Source of the DNA: Mugil cephalus
Lineage: Eukaryota; Chordata; Actinopteri; Mugiliformes; Mugilidae
DNA length: 64,000 bases
Assembly (NCBI RefSeq): GCF_022458985.1
Contig: NC_061781.1
Coordinates: 5,319,501-5,383,500, forward strand
Direction: 5' to 3'
Position 1 is the first letter of the stretch. Every line of letters starts with the position of its first letter. The notes beneath the pieces are model-generated. The model was given only the letters and a program-made list of their open reading frames with translations. It did no database searches and was not told where the DNA came from. Shown piece by piece: positions 24,227 through 35,574 of this stretch. The position numbers were made by a program, and so were the translations under genes.

Positions 24227-24963
24227 AGTCCGTCCATTAACACATTTCTAGAATGTTCCTCCTCCTCCTTTTCAAGGGCCTCCTTCAAAGACCGCAAACG
24301 CTGTTGGAGGTCGGACTTTTCCTGGTTCCACTGGTTTTGTTGGTTTTCTAGGTCCTCCAGTGCCTTGATTGCAGCAGCCTTCATAGTGGACATTGTCTCT
24401 AGGTTCTTGACCATATAACTGAGTCTTTTCTTCTCCCATTGGCGTTGTTGATCTGCCATCTGTTTTTGCAGGATGGCCACTGCTGCTTTGGTGGTTTCCT
24501 CCACCTCTTGCTGCAGACAGCTCTTGACTGCCTTCCTTTTTTGTTCCTCTGTTTTGACTGCTTCTGAATTTGCCACAGGCACCTCTGGAGCTGTGACAGG
24601 CACATCTATAGATGCAACAGGTAACTCTAGAGCTGTGACATAAACTCCCAGAGATGTAGCAGGCACCTCTGGAGATGCGGCAGGTACATCTGGAGATGAG
24701 GCAGGTGTCTCTGGAGATTCAACAGGCTGTTTGGTAGCTGGCTCACATAGCTGCCTCAGGAATGTCTGGAGATGCACCAGAAAGTTTGGGTGTTGTGGCA
24801 GGTACTTCAGGGTCTGTGGCAGGTAATTCCAGGGGTTTCTTGGCTGAGGTTGCTCCTTCATAGTAGACTTCTCTGGAAGGGAGATGTTGCGCTGAAAGTC
24901 ACACAGAGTGGGATTTGGTTTTACTCTGCAAACCTTGTTACGGTATGTTGCACTTGTCTCCAT
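24211..24963 (-). CDS. Unassigned 250-aa ORF with Pro/Val repeats and a coiled coil
   Basis: I do not recognise this protein. The 250-codon ORF starts at an ATG in good context (CCAATGG) and ends TAG. Residues 1-80 are basic and Pro/Gln-rich. Residues 83-133 are 8-9-residue imperfect repeats of the type SPEVPAAS. Residues 138-238 are Lys/Glu/Gln-rich heptad-like sequence (for example WEKKRLSYMVKNLETMSTMK) expected to form a long coiled coil. No intron is evident. A second open frame (+1) takes over at the stop and continues with similar charged composition (begins SSEQQLEEAQTKSKNEKEIS), so the ORF may be truncated by a frameshift. It could be a teleost orphan gene, a retrogene, or an ORF1 of an uncharacterised retroelement. 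The composition and ORF length are unlike the neighbouring desert. Confidence 0.5.
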   Translation of the reverse strand: METSATYRNKVCRVKPNPTLCDFQRNISLPEKSTMKEQPQPRNPWNYLPQTLKYLPQHPNFLVHLQTFLRQLCEPATKQPVESPETPASSPDVPAASPEVPATSLGVYVTALELPVASIDVPVTAPEVPVANSEAVKTEEQKRKAVKSCLQQEVEETTKAAVAILQKQMADQQRQWEKKRLSYMVKNLETMSTMKAAAIKALEDLENQQNQWNQEKSDLQQRLRSLKEALEKEEEEHSRNVLMDGLTHLE

Positions 24964-24979
24964 TGGGAATCGATGTGTG

Positions 24980-25213
24980 TTAACAATTTGATTCAATATG
25001 TTGCTCTGATGAACGTGAAATAATGCTTGCTATTGCTCGCTGTTTGTCTTCAGGTAATGCACCGATCAGAAACTCACTTGTGGATTTCAGGAGCTCAGTC
25101 CTATTTATACTCTTTGACAACATCAAAGCATCAAAGCCAACAATGGATGATGTTTTAGTGACATCATACCGTTGAAACCATACAACGCACCTGACACGTA
25201 ATGACGTCAGATT
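24980..25213 (-). pseudogene. Open frame just upstream of the coiled-coil ORF
   Basis: A 77-codon open stretch, with an internal Met at 25123 leaving 47 aa, ends TAA just before the 24963 ATG. It reads like protein (for example INRTELLKSTSEFLIGALPE, then DKQRAIASIISRSSEQH). It lies one frame off the next ORF and overlaps the TATA box. It could be an N-terminal part detached by a frameshift, or chance. Confidence 0.25.
25102..25209 (-). promoter_or_regulatory. CRE plus TATA promoter-like module
   Basis: A TATAAATA box on the minus strand (25109-25102) and a full palindromic cAMP-response element TGACGTCA (25202-25209) lie about 95 bp apart, upstream of the unassigned coiled-coil ORF. Initiation about 25-30 bp after the TATA would give a 5' UTR of roughly 110 nt before the ATG at 24963. 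CRE plus TATA on an intronless gene is a layout typical of germ-cell or inducible promoters; that use is inference. Confidence 0.45.
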
Positions 25214-25229
25214 CTATTTACACGGAGGG

Positions 25230-26180
25230 CAACGTTCTAAAATTTAATGGTGGATGTCATTACATTAATCAATCAATCAATCTGTCAATTAATAAATAAT
25301 TACACCAATTGATTAATCAATCAGTACGCCAGTCTCTAATGTACCAATCAGTTAATCAATTAATAAATAATGACATCAATCAATATAACAGTTTTATATC
25401 TTCTTTCAAAAGTCGATGTAAAAAGTTTGTGTTTCAAATAGTAATAGATTCTTCTATAATATATATTTTTTTATTTTTGTTGCTGTCACTCCCCACCCAC
25501 TGTTCATACAAGAAAGTGAATACTGAAAGACAGGTCAAGAACCCAAATTTATGTGGGGAAAAAAATAATGACCACAAAAAATGAAGATCTCGTCCATCAG
25601 AAATCACACAACGGTAGATCCTGCAAAGTGACGCTTCCTGAGACGACTGGGGCCTTTATTATAGCGTACCGGTGTCTTATTCTTCACGGGTCCTCTCCTG
25701 TATTTTGCTCTGCATATTTCAAAACCTTCCTGAAGTTCACATCAAGTTTTCCTCTTTGCGCGATGTTGTTAAATCTCTCTGTTGTTTGACAGTGTTTCCT
25801 TGAAAAGCTGGGTTCATGTGGCAAATGTAGCTACTTTCTCATTTGGAAATTGGAGATCGAAAAATGAAACTTTGTCTGATTTCTATTATCTGTTATTACA
25901 AATTCTTCTTCTGTTTTTGCTTCTACACTACCGAGACGTCTTGCTGCCGACTGGTGATAGCTTGCTGTGCTTGTACATTCATTTCTATGGGGCGCCGTTT
26001 GTAAAGATGCGCATGTTAAATTTTTTTCCTACATTTAGCTCCAAAACACTAAAAAATTTGTTGTAAAATTGTCAGTCACTTATTTTATCACTTTTACTAA
26101 ATGTTAAATCTAAATGCAAATGTTAAATCTTAATGTTACATGTCAAATGTTTGTTAAATTTTGTGTCTTTTGTTTTCCTA
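25230..26180. other. AT-rich desert with CAAT-type simple repeats
   Basis: 25260-25395 is rich in AATCAATCAAT and TTAATAAATAATTAC repeats. Sequence from 25600 to 26000 may be an old transposon (TTCATTTCTATGGGGCGCCG near 25977) but I cannot place it. Confidence 0.4.
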
Positions 26181-26191
26181 CCTACTGTACA

Positions 26192-26440
26192 TCAAAACAA
26201 AAATCGACGATACTTGTAGCGGTCCTCTACTTCCACCTCCAGGTCCTGGATGGTGACGAGCTCCACTGATGTCCTCTTCCCCCTGAAGTCAATGATCAGC
26301 TCCTTGGTTTTGACCATGTTCAGGAGTAGGTGGTTTTCCTGGGACCACTCCACAAAGTACACAATCAGTGTCCTATTCTCCACCTCCTGTCCATCTCGGA
26401 TACACCCTACCACTGCAGAGTCATCGGAGAACAGAGCTGT
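26192..26440 (-). mobile_element. LINE reverse-transcriptase fragment
   Basis: The minus-strand translation reads SDDSAVVGCIRDGQE, then WSQENHLLLNMVKTKELIID, the RT palm motif C and following region of a CR1/L2/Rex1-like fish LINE. It is truncated at both ends. The same family occurs at 30600-31290 on the plus strand. Confidence 0.75.
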
Positions 26441-27639
26441 ATTAGAAATCAGAGGTGTAAAACCTCTTGGAAGCTAAAGTAAACCTGCACTTTGGGGCCA
26501 AAGTTTTCCATTGGGGTAATTTGGTACTGCGAGGTAGGTTTAAAATAAAATGGCAATTAGGATGTAACTGTACATAAAGATTTTCATTTTTATTCAGGAT
26601 TTGGAGCAGGCCATTGTAGAGACACCTAGACTGAGGAGATATACTGTCTTATTTAATTCCCATCAGTGATCTTGGAGCATTTTGGATAAGATGGAGAGAA
26701 TAGATAAGATTGAAAGTAATAAGGAATTACTCTTGTCCATTTTAGAACTAGCAAATGCAGGAACTAGTCTTGATTCACAGTAGTTATGTCTGAATTTATA
26801 CATAGAAAGCTACAGGTCATCCAGGCTTTTATATTTTCACGACAGTAGTAGATCCCCTGTTGTACTCTCTGATGCAGAGCAGTGTGTTTCTTAGACCATA
26901 AAAAGTGACTCTATTTCCAGCAACTGTACAGAGTATACAGAAACCGTCAGGGTTCATTGAAAACCCACTATACAGACATTCTTACTGTCTCCAGAATCTT
27001 TTATTTGAGAATTTTCAAAATTTTTTGAAGACCTAGGTTTTGAAAATAGTGTTGAGGTTTGCCAACTGACTGGGCATTTTGCGCTTCCTCTGTTCTCCAA
27101 GTGCAGTCTAGCTTGAGGTGTCTGAAATTTCCAGAAGCTGCATGATAGGTGGAGCCCTCAGCTTTCAATGTCATGTCTTCTGGAACCATGTTCCAGTTTG
27201 GGTTCAGGGGCCATACACAAGGTATAGTAAATAACTCCTTGTAAAATATAGTGGGGTAGAAGAAGCAGGCAGCATAAAACAGAAATAACCATTAAACATA
27301 GCTTAAAGTAAACCTTTAAACACAAACATTTTCTTAGTAGTTTTTCATGTAAAAATGTAATTTGGATTAAGAACTTATTCAATGCAAAATGGTTTGTTTT
27401 TACAAAGATGGCTCAGTTGTCAGCACATGCTTGTATTCCTGCTTCTGTATTTATGTACTGCTTGTAGGTGTTTGTTGTGGTGGGGGTTGTGTTGTCCTGG
27501 CACTCGAAGCAGACGGGGCACTCCTCCTCATTTGAATGTGAAAATAATCCCGAGCTCTATAGGTAGCCTATCTTCCCTGGCGCAGTGTTCTTTCAATCTG
27601 TCCTCCTTGTCTCTATGACCCCAACGATGCAAGCTGGGG
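26441..27639. other. Gene-free desert sequence
   Basis: No gene, RNA or element recognised. The small ORFs at 27001-27618 have no domain or coding-like composition. Confidence 0.5.
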
Positions 27640-27970
27640 TCAGGGGTTCACCCCCCATCACTTGTGGTGTCACTCAGATGCTGTCACATTTCCCCCTCAG
27701 CCACAAGGGCAACAGCACCCTTAACAAAAATCTAATTAGGTATCAATGAGCTCCATTGCCCTGGATGTAATTGGCTTTTTATGGGCCTGTGAGAAGGGGA
27801 GTCTGGGTGGGGATGTAATGGGCATACAGCTGGTGGCAATAAAAGAGACAGAATACATCCTCATAAATGTTTAGCATGTGCCACATGCAGACACGTGACA
27901 CGCATACGCTGTTGCAAAATATTTCATTACTTAAAAATTGTCCAATCAGGCCTAATTTTTTCCATTTATG
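27640..27970. promoter_or_regulatory. Putative conserved noncoding element
   Basis: Unique sequence with CTAATTAGG (27731-27739), ATGTAATTGG and TAAAAATTGTCCAATC-type sites and no ORF beyond a chance 66 codons. Enhancer-like by composition. Confidence 0.3.
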
Positions 27971-27999
27971 TTTACTCATTTATTGGTTAATATATTTAT

Positions 28000-29000
28000 C
28001 AATTATTACAAATTATTATACAATCACAAGATAAATAGATAAAATAACTTTAGGAATTAATAATATCTTGACCACTTAACGTAAACTTAATAAATTCTCT
28101 TATGAATCTGATCCAACTTGGGGTGAAGAAGCAGGCACATAGGTTGAAGTCACATTATTTACATATGTCATCAGTTTCTTTCCATTTCATTGTCACATTT
28201 TATTTCATTAAACTTTATCTTTTCCGATTAAAAACAAGAGAATGGAAATGAATGAGAACTTATGGACCAAATAGCTACATTTGTTAGTATGTTCATAAAT
28301 ATGAACCATTTCATGCAATTTCCTGTTGAATTGAAAAACAAATCCTGTTCATTTCAAATAATGTTAACTTATGTGTATGTAAAAGAAAAGGGATGTTAAA
28401 AAGAACACACTCTCTAAACACATCAATGAATGATCATGTGTCTAATGTTTGGATAATTGTCTAAGTAGAAATAATTAATTAATTTCCTCTTGTTTTTGAA
28501 CGCTGTAAAAAGTTACAGTGACAAATCTGTGTGCTGCTCCATAGGCAGATCAGGTGTAGTCAGTTTTGAAAGTCATGTTCATCTCCCAGAACGTCATATG
28601 GTATAACAAACACTGAAGAGGTCCTAATGGGAGGTGGTGATACACAAGATTGGAACATATTTTAATGGAGTTATAATATTTTGTACAATATTTTTAACAT
28701 CTAATAAAGGGGATATATTGGATTATATTAGAATGCATGTTCTTAATGCTCGATGAGTGTATATAAATTACAGTGCTGTGCAATGTCTGTGGAAAAATAA
28801 GGAGAGGTGAGGAAATTAGCAATTGCAGACTTTCAGATCTGTCTGCATTACTGTGGACACAGTGTTACGCAACAGTCATCGGAACAGCCTGTGTGTGTGT
28901 GTGTGTGTGAAAACTGTCCTCAATTAGCTCATGCCACTAGACTGATCACCCTGCTCCTCCTTCTTGTCCACTTTGTTGCTATTCCCTGCAGCTCTCCTTG
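28000..29000. other. AT-rich desert
   Basis: Very AT-rich. Contains a short (GT)n at about 28889-28908. No gene recognised. Confidence 0.5.
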
Positions 29001-29079
29001 GTCTTCAGAGCCCCCAGTGTTACTCCCCAGAGTTGGCCACTCTGTCCACAGCACTGACGCGCAACATTAGCTCAACACT

Positions 29080-29340
29080 AAAGATAATGAGACACGGGCT
29101 TGGGCTTTGTAGCCCATTCATCATCCTGCTCTCTCCAATCCCAACGCCCTTTTATCAGGCCCCGCCTGGGCCCTGTGTCATCTTCTCTGACATTAATCAG
29201 CTGTCCAGCCAGGCGGGGGGCCCGATAATGCCCTATTAGCCACTGAGTTCGGGGAATCATTACAGGCCAATGAAAAGGCCAAGGATTACTCTCCCACCCA
29301 CTCCACCACCTTCCATCCAGATGCTCACTAAGTGAGAGAA
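29080..29340. promoter_or_regulatory. Putative conserved noncoding element
   Basis: GC-balanced unique block between AT-rich flanks, with ACATTAATCAGCTGTCCAGC (E-box CAGCTG next to ATTAATC) and GATAATGCCCTATTAG. No domain in overlapping ORFs. Confidence 0.3.
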
Positions 29341-29699
29341 TGAGAGAGAGAGTCAACAGCAACAACTGACCGGGTGGTGAAACACTGGCACGATGTTTTA
29401 TAAAAGAGATATGTTTGGCAAGTTTACTCTTTCTGTTTGATCTGGGTCTGCAACCCTCACGTCTTCTGTAGTGGCTCCCTGTAGCTTTGACAAAATAAAT
29501 AAAAATAACACAGAAATAACTAATGGTTTATTTTATTTGACTTTATTTTGTCAGCTATCTGTGCTTCTTCCTAGTACATCTACTGCCTAACGGCGGCTTC
29601 AGGTAAATTTTATTTTGTAGGAGAGGAAGCGAGACGGCTCTTTGATTTTAAATATGAAGGTTTCTAAAACGATGCTTTAGATTCCAGTTTTAGGTACAT

Positions 29700-30240
29700 A
29701 AAGGGATGCTTCTGCTTCAAAATACATGTCCCACCAATGTACTCTGAATTGCAAATACCCACTATATCACCCTTCATCGACCTTTCAGCCCTTTTCCACA
29801 ACTCATTTATTATCACCACTGGGATCTCCACTGTGATCAGTGCTTATAAATGTCATCAGAGAGTTAGGTGCAACGCACCGAAACCCCTTGGTAGCAATTT
29901 GGCTTCAAGTAATTATGAGATATGCTTTCACTTTCCCTTTCTGATCATCTGACGGCATGCATGAGCGAGTTGGCATTGGAGGTAGTAAAACATCCATCAT
30001 GGATAGACACAGGCAGATTAGTAGGACTGGCCTGGTGATAGAGTATCGCTGAAAATGTAATGATTAGCTCTGTTAGTGTCCATAAAGCTTGGCCAGCTGG
30101 TGTTACACACTGCCCTCCAATAGTCATGCAAAGTGGAGCACATGAGAGCCCATTTGTGTTCATTAAAACATGGAGTGGTGTTAATAGGCGTCACTCATTC
30201 TGCTGCTCTGTGGTCGCTCCCATCTCAGCCTCAACAAGAT
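29700..30240. promoter_or_regulatory. Putative conserved noncoding element
   Basis: Unique complex sequence with TTCAAGTAATTATGAG (29906-29921), AATGTAATGATTAGC and CATTAAAACATGGAG. Short ORFs on both strands have no domain. Enhancer-like. Confidence 0.3.
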
Positions 30241-30599
30241 AAAAATCAATTCCGAATCAAAATGTTTGTGTGGTGTAATAACAGAACTCAGCAACAACAT
30301 GTGTAATGCTGCACTCTCTGCACACTTTTATTCTATACCAAAATGCAACTTGTAAGTATGGGCCAGACTGAATGTCTGACTATGAATCCTGTGGAGCTGA
30401 CAGGCTTTTATCCTCAGACACGCTCATCTATTCTTAAAAACAAACAAAAAAAAGGTCATTTATATTGGTACTCAAAGTGACACATCTACACACACTTTGG
30501 TATGTGGCATGACATCCCGTTCTGGTGGGAAAAAACAATGGAAGTATTAAGATCAACAAGATACTGACTTAGACAGAATCTAACTATCATTCTTTGAAA

Positions 30600-31290
30600 T
30601 AAAAGTTGTCCGGTGGCACATATGCCAAAGATGTTTCCAAGCTTCCTCCATTGTGTGATCTTATACTGACTCCCCACACGCATGAATGGGGTCAAATAAA
30701 ACATGCTCTCGACACACTGCAGTTTGTGCACCAGGAGAAGGTGGGGGTGGAGGACACCATCCTCTACCTGCTCCATTGCACTCTCTCACACAAGAGGAAT
30801 GCTGCTGTGAGGATCGTGTTTTTTGACTTTTCCAGAGCACCATCCAGCCCATTACTGAGAGACAAGCTAACAGAGACAGGAGTGCACTCACAACACATTT
30901 CCTGGATAGTGGACTATCCCACTGGGAGACTTCAGTATGTCAGGTTGGGGAACTATCATCAGCAGCACTGGAGCACCTCAGGGGACTGTCCTCTCCCCTG
31001 TCTTATGCACCCTGTACACCTCAGATTCCAAGTACAAAACAGAGTCACGTCCCTTACAGAAGTTCTCAGACGACACTGCAATTGTAGGGTGTATCAGGGA
31101 TGGACGAGAGCAGGAGTAGAAGAATCTGGTAAACAACTTCAACTCATGGGGTGGAGCAAACCACCTTCTCATCAATACACCAAATGATGCGATAGTGGAT
31201 TTTCAGAGGTGTAGGCTCTACCTGCAGCCTGTAACCATTAACGGGGAGTGTGTCGATGTGGTTCAGATTTCCCTCGGGATAATGTATATA
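30600..31290 (+). mobile_element. LINE reverse-transcriptase remnant
   Basis: The plus-strand translation across three frames reads DTLQFVHQEKVGVEDTILYL, RIVFFDFSRA, LLRDKLTETGV, then STGAPQGTVLSPVLCTLYTS and FSDDTAIVGCIRDG, then NHLLINT. These are RT motifs 3 to 7 of a CR1/L2/Rex1-like fish LINE. At least two frameshifts and stops show it is inactive. Confidence 0.85.
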
Positions 31291-33515
31291 TAATATATAT
31301 TGCTATTCGTCTTCTTCCTTGCACTTGTATTCAACATTAAAAGTTGCTTTTTTCCAGTGGGTTTGTGTGGGGGTAAAAAAAAACATTTATTGTGCCATTT
31401 GTGGTCTGTCCACTAACATAAATTTAACTCATCACTCTTTCTGGAGGCCTTTTCACTAGATGTATTGCTACAAATTCTCTGCAGCCTACATTTTTTTCCA
31501 CCCTTGAAAAGCTATTGACTGGACACCTACTGTATGTATCAGTTTTTCTCAATACTTTCTTTGCTTGTCCCCACGCCAAAGAAGATGACCTATCAGCCCT
31601 TCCAGTTCTTTAGACTTAGAAGGACAGACAGCACGATGGGACCACATGACTCAGAATTGTCTGGAAGAGTGGTGGAGACAAAACCAGAATTTTGTTGGCA
31701 GGCTGAGGAAGAGTGGAAACAGGTATGCTTCATCAGCTACTGCAGAAGGAGACAACAGCACCAAACATAAACTCAGAGAACCCTCACATATTGTCTGTTA
31801 TCATGTCTAACAAATGAGTCACAAATATAAATGCCACCAACACCGTCTTCAAGTACAGTAATTGCTGAATTTCAGTTACGCTTGTTAAATGGCGGGGTCT
31901 TTAAACCAGGAGATGATATCTGTTGGTTGTCTGCAATCAGACATAACTGCAGGGAACAAACAATTTGTGAAATACCCTGATAGACTAATTAAAAATGAAA
32001 TGCGTCTCCTAACCTCCATCATGTCAAATAAGTGTAGAGTGGAGGTGCTCGGTGTATCATGCCAGATCCCCCTGCAGTCCCAAAGCCAAACTGGGAACTT
32101 GTTCCCCAGGAGAGGTCTGTAATAGCTCTGGGTCTGTCTGTCATTGGATTTTTGGGAAATATGGAACCACAAGCTTGTACTGTTAAAGCCAAGTGGTCAG
32201 GAAGGCCAAGTATGATATTGCAAAGAGCAACAATGCACATCAAGAGGCTGGCTGGTGATCCAGAACAGAAGTGATGGCACGTTTGTGGTTGCTGGATGAA
32301 TCCAGGTTCTTTGGTCTCCAACAATTTCAGAGGAAAATCCTGGAACCTTTATCTGCTAAATGCTCCAAGTCATTCACCGGCTAGTTGCTAACTGTGACTG
32401 TGCTTTGTTTTTACGCATATTGCTGGATTGACAGTGCACAGTTCACCAAAAGCAGCTTCTTGTTGAGGTTAAAAATGCTAATTTGTGTTGTCGAAGAAGG
32501 CATAAGAGCAGTAAAGCTAGAACTTGAAAGTAAAGTTATGACCGAGCGACATGAAGAGCTAGTTGATGACTAAGAACAAAATAAATACTCTATTCTCAGT
32601 ACAGATTATTGGACACATTAAATACAGTATGTTTCCAGTAGCACATATAATTAAATAGATTATAATGAAAATCATGGCCATTATTCTATCAGTCCCTGTT
32701 TCACTGTCAAATGGGTGTGTCTAATAGTGAATCACAGTAATAAACTGGGGTCACGCTTATTTAGCGTCAAGTCATCACCGTCAGAAGTCGTCTACCTGAT
32801 ACGATCAGCCTCCTGACACAGCGGATCTTTGCACAGTGATTTATGGGAAACAAAGATGTGGCGTCACCTGCTTGCAGACAGCAACAGGCGTCTACTGCTG
32901 CCTCGACTGAGAGAGGAGCACAGAGCCCCGCTGTGACCGTCTGATGTGTCATCCTTTAGCAGCCACCCCCCCAGTCTGATGATGGACCTAGGTGTGTCCC
33001 TCAGGCTGTTCAGGCCAAAACCAAACCACCTTAAGATGCTTATCTTCCCGTACTGTGGAGGACAGTGAAGACTGCTGAATGTTTTCTGGAGGTGCTGACA
33101 GGTTCAGTTTCAGTCAAATGTTTCATGTATGTATTCACATTTTTTGTAGAATGGGATGATTTTTTTTTTTTAGGTTAGACAATCACTTCAACAAGTATTG
33201 ACCTCAGCACCTTCCTGTACCCACTCACTGCTTTCACTTTCACCACCAGTGCAATCATTTTATTACAATAACCTGCAATGTCTTTTTTATACTTTTATAG
33301 TTTTAAAGAGTGTGTCTATTTCAAATAATGCTGTGTGTTTTTAGTAGTTATTTCTCTTTAATCTGCTAATACTGCTAATTCTGTTGTTTGTTTTTTTTGA
33401 TAAAAAAAAGCTGAAGCAAAAGGAAGTTTCCACTAGAATTCCAGTGTACCCGCTCTTTTAAATTAAGGTCTATCCTATTCTATTCCTCACTTAGAGAAAT
33501 AATGCCGCCCACTAG
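31291..33515. other. Gene-free desert sequence
   Basis: No gene recognised. Sequence around 32160-32340 has a weak transposon feel (KAKWSGRPS) that I could not confirm. T-rich tracts lie near 33160 and 33390. Confidence 0.45.
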
Positions 33516-33521
33516 TAGTAG

Positions 33522-33695
33522 TAAAGCTAGCTGAAGACATTAGCTAAAAGCTAAACCCAATTATTCATTTTCCACCACCAAGCGCAGTATGTGAACCTAA
33601 AAGACAGCTAACCATACAGATGCTGTATTAAGAAAAAGCTAGCTGAAGACATCAGCTAAAAGTTAAACCTAAGTATTCATTTTCCCCTGACTGAT
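33522..33695. repeat. Local tandem duplication, unit about 112 bp
   Basis: AAGCTAGCTGAAGACATTAG (about 33524) recurs as AAGCTAGCTGAAGACATCAG (about 33635), each followed by CTAAAAG(C/T)TAAACC and TATTCATTTTCC. The second copy is cut short after about 55 bp. Confidence 0.8.
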
Positions 33696-34229
33696 ATCAG
33701 TTAATGAAGCCCTCACATCGTTTCAAATTCACAGTACAATCTACTAAGAGCCATTGTTTGGTACTATGAGAGCTCAAAGGCAATGACTCTGGCATGCAAG
33801 ACAGATGACAGATAAAAGATGAAGAAGGGGCCTACTAGTTTGTCCTATTGATTTGAACATTCGGTTACTGGCTGCTCATGTTTCTCAGGCCCCTGGCAAC
33901 GCTACTGTGTGGGGGTTAAAAATACACATCAGCGTTGAATGCATTGTCAACATTGTAACAGTGACATCTGTTGGAGCAGCTGGTAATGCTAAAGTTAAAC
34001 TCTTGTCCTGCTTTTGTAAATGTAAGGTCTGCTTTGCTCACACTTCCAAGTAAACAGCATACAGCAAATATCTGCTCTGCATTTTTCCTGTTTAATCGTG
34101 AGTCTGTCACTGTCACCTTGTTGAAAAATGGCAGACAACCTCCCACTGTTCTGTATTCTGGGAAGACAAAGTGTAAATGACGAAAAGGTCAATGTTAGCT
34201 GGTAAAAGCAGTGCCTTGCTCATGGACTC

Positions 34230-34640
34230 CTAGGAGCAGCAAGATGTTTGATGACATGCTAGAGTCCCAGTATGTTTAATGTTGTTCCTTAAAAACCACT
34301 TGCATGCCTGGAGGAAGCTGTTAATGTTGACCTTTGGAAAGGAACACTGGGAGCTCTTTCTTTAATTGGGTGTTTTTTTTTTCTTCTTTACTGCCTTTGC
34401 AATAATCCATTTCAAAGAAATGTGTACCCAACAGCTAATCCATATCAGGCTTTGGATTTCATATTCCACTGCATTGTGACCTCTTTCTGTCTGCACAATG
34501 TCTGATGGAAGGAATTAGTCCTAACCTTTAAAGATAAGAAGTGGAAGGCCTGTAATTAGCAAGGTGCCAGGAAGACACTGCCTCGCCACGGCTGACCTAC
34601 ACAGATACCGTTCAGATAAGAGATGAAGAATCACCGCCCT
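34230..34640. promoter_or_regulatory. Putative conserved noncoding element
   Basis: Unique sequence with GCAATAATCCATTTC, CAGCTAATCCATATCAGG (34432-34449) and CCTGTAATTAGCAAGG (34549-34564). OTX-like TAATCC cores occur twice. No ORF. Enhancer-like, by inference. Confidence 0.35.
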
Positions 34641-35574
34641 GTCCCTCGAAGTCCCGGCAGGAGAAAGAATAATGTCTTTTCTTACTTGATGCATTTTTGC
34701 AGTGAGCAGACACGTGAGTGGACAGTTACGGAGCAGTTGTAGGTGTTTTTGTTATGCCCGCTCGTTTTGTATTTGAACATCACAAGGTAGAATACTGTTG
34801 GTTGGATCCCTCGAACAGCGTTGGAAATGGACAAGGATAAAATGTAAAGAGATCTTGAGGCAGGTATAAATCCTATTTTGCCTATTCCACTTAGAGTGAA
34901 AGAGGTGGTGAAATTGGTGGTTTGGAGAGAAGAGCGTATTGGCAGTGTGGCTGTTGTTCACAGATGCCACTGTTTCAGAGTCCATCTGCTGGACCATTTA
35001 ATCTGCAGTCTGTCCTGTATCACCACAGTGCGTACTTTCCACTTTATGTGCTGTGAGGTGGACATCTTGGAAGTGGCAATGCTATCACTGAAAGATGTCT
35101 GAGAGGAAACACTGCAATAGTGTGAACAATCTTTTTCCACTGTCTTTCATTCTCTGTCCTTCTCAAGCTCCCTCTTCTCTCTTTTACTGTCATGGGCCAA
35201 GGTACAGCAAAATGGCAGCAACCATCATAAAAAACATAATGTCCACAGTATCTCTCCTTATATGCTAACATTTGTCAATAGTGCTTATCACTGATAAGAG
35301 CGGAGCTATCTATAAAATGCATTTTTCTTGATTGAGTGCTTCATTTCGACTTTAAGGGTTGAAAGAAGTAACAGTTAGGGTTTAAGTTTGAACTCCATGT
35401 AGTTTTCTGACAGGAGGCAGACGCCTTTGCAGCAGGTGAACCCTGGGCTTGTTGAGACAGGACATGCTGCAGTGTGGAGCTCTGCAGGTGCCTTGTAGTC
35501 TGCAGAAACAGTTTCATCACCTTATCTATTGTGTCGGCACACCCTGAGTGAATATGACAAGAAAATATATTACA

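Noticed and set aside
24963..24996. Start of the coiled-coil ORF at 24996
   Set aside because: The codon there is TTG. The first ATG is at 24963 and has a better context.
32040..32340. Possible transposase fragment (KAKWSGRPS)
   Set aside because: The resemblance is too short, with no catalytic motif or terminal repeat found.
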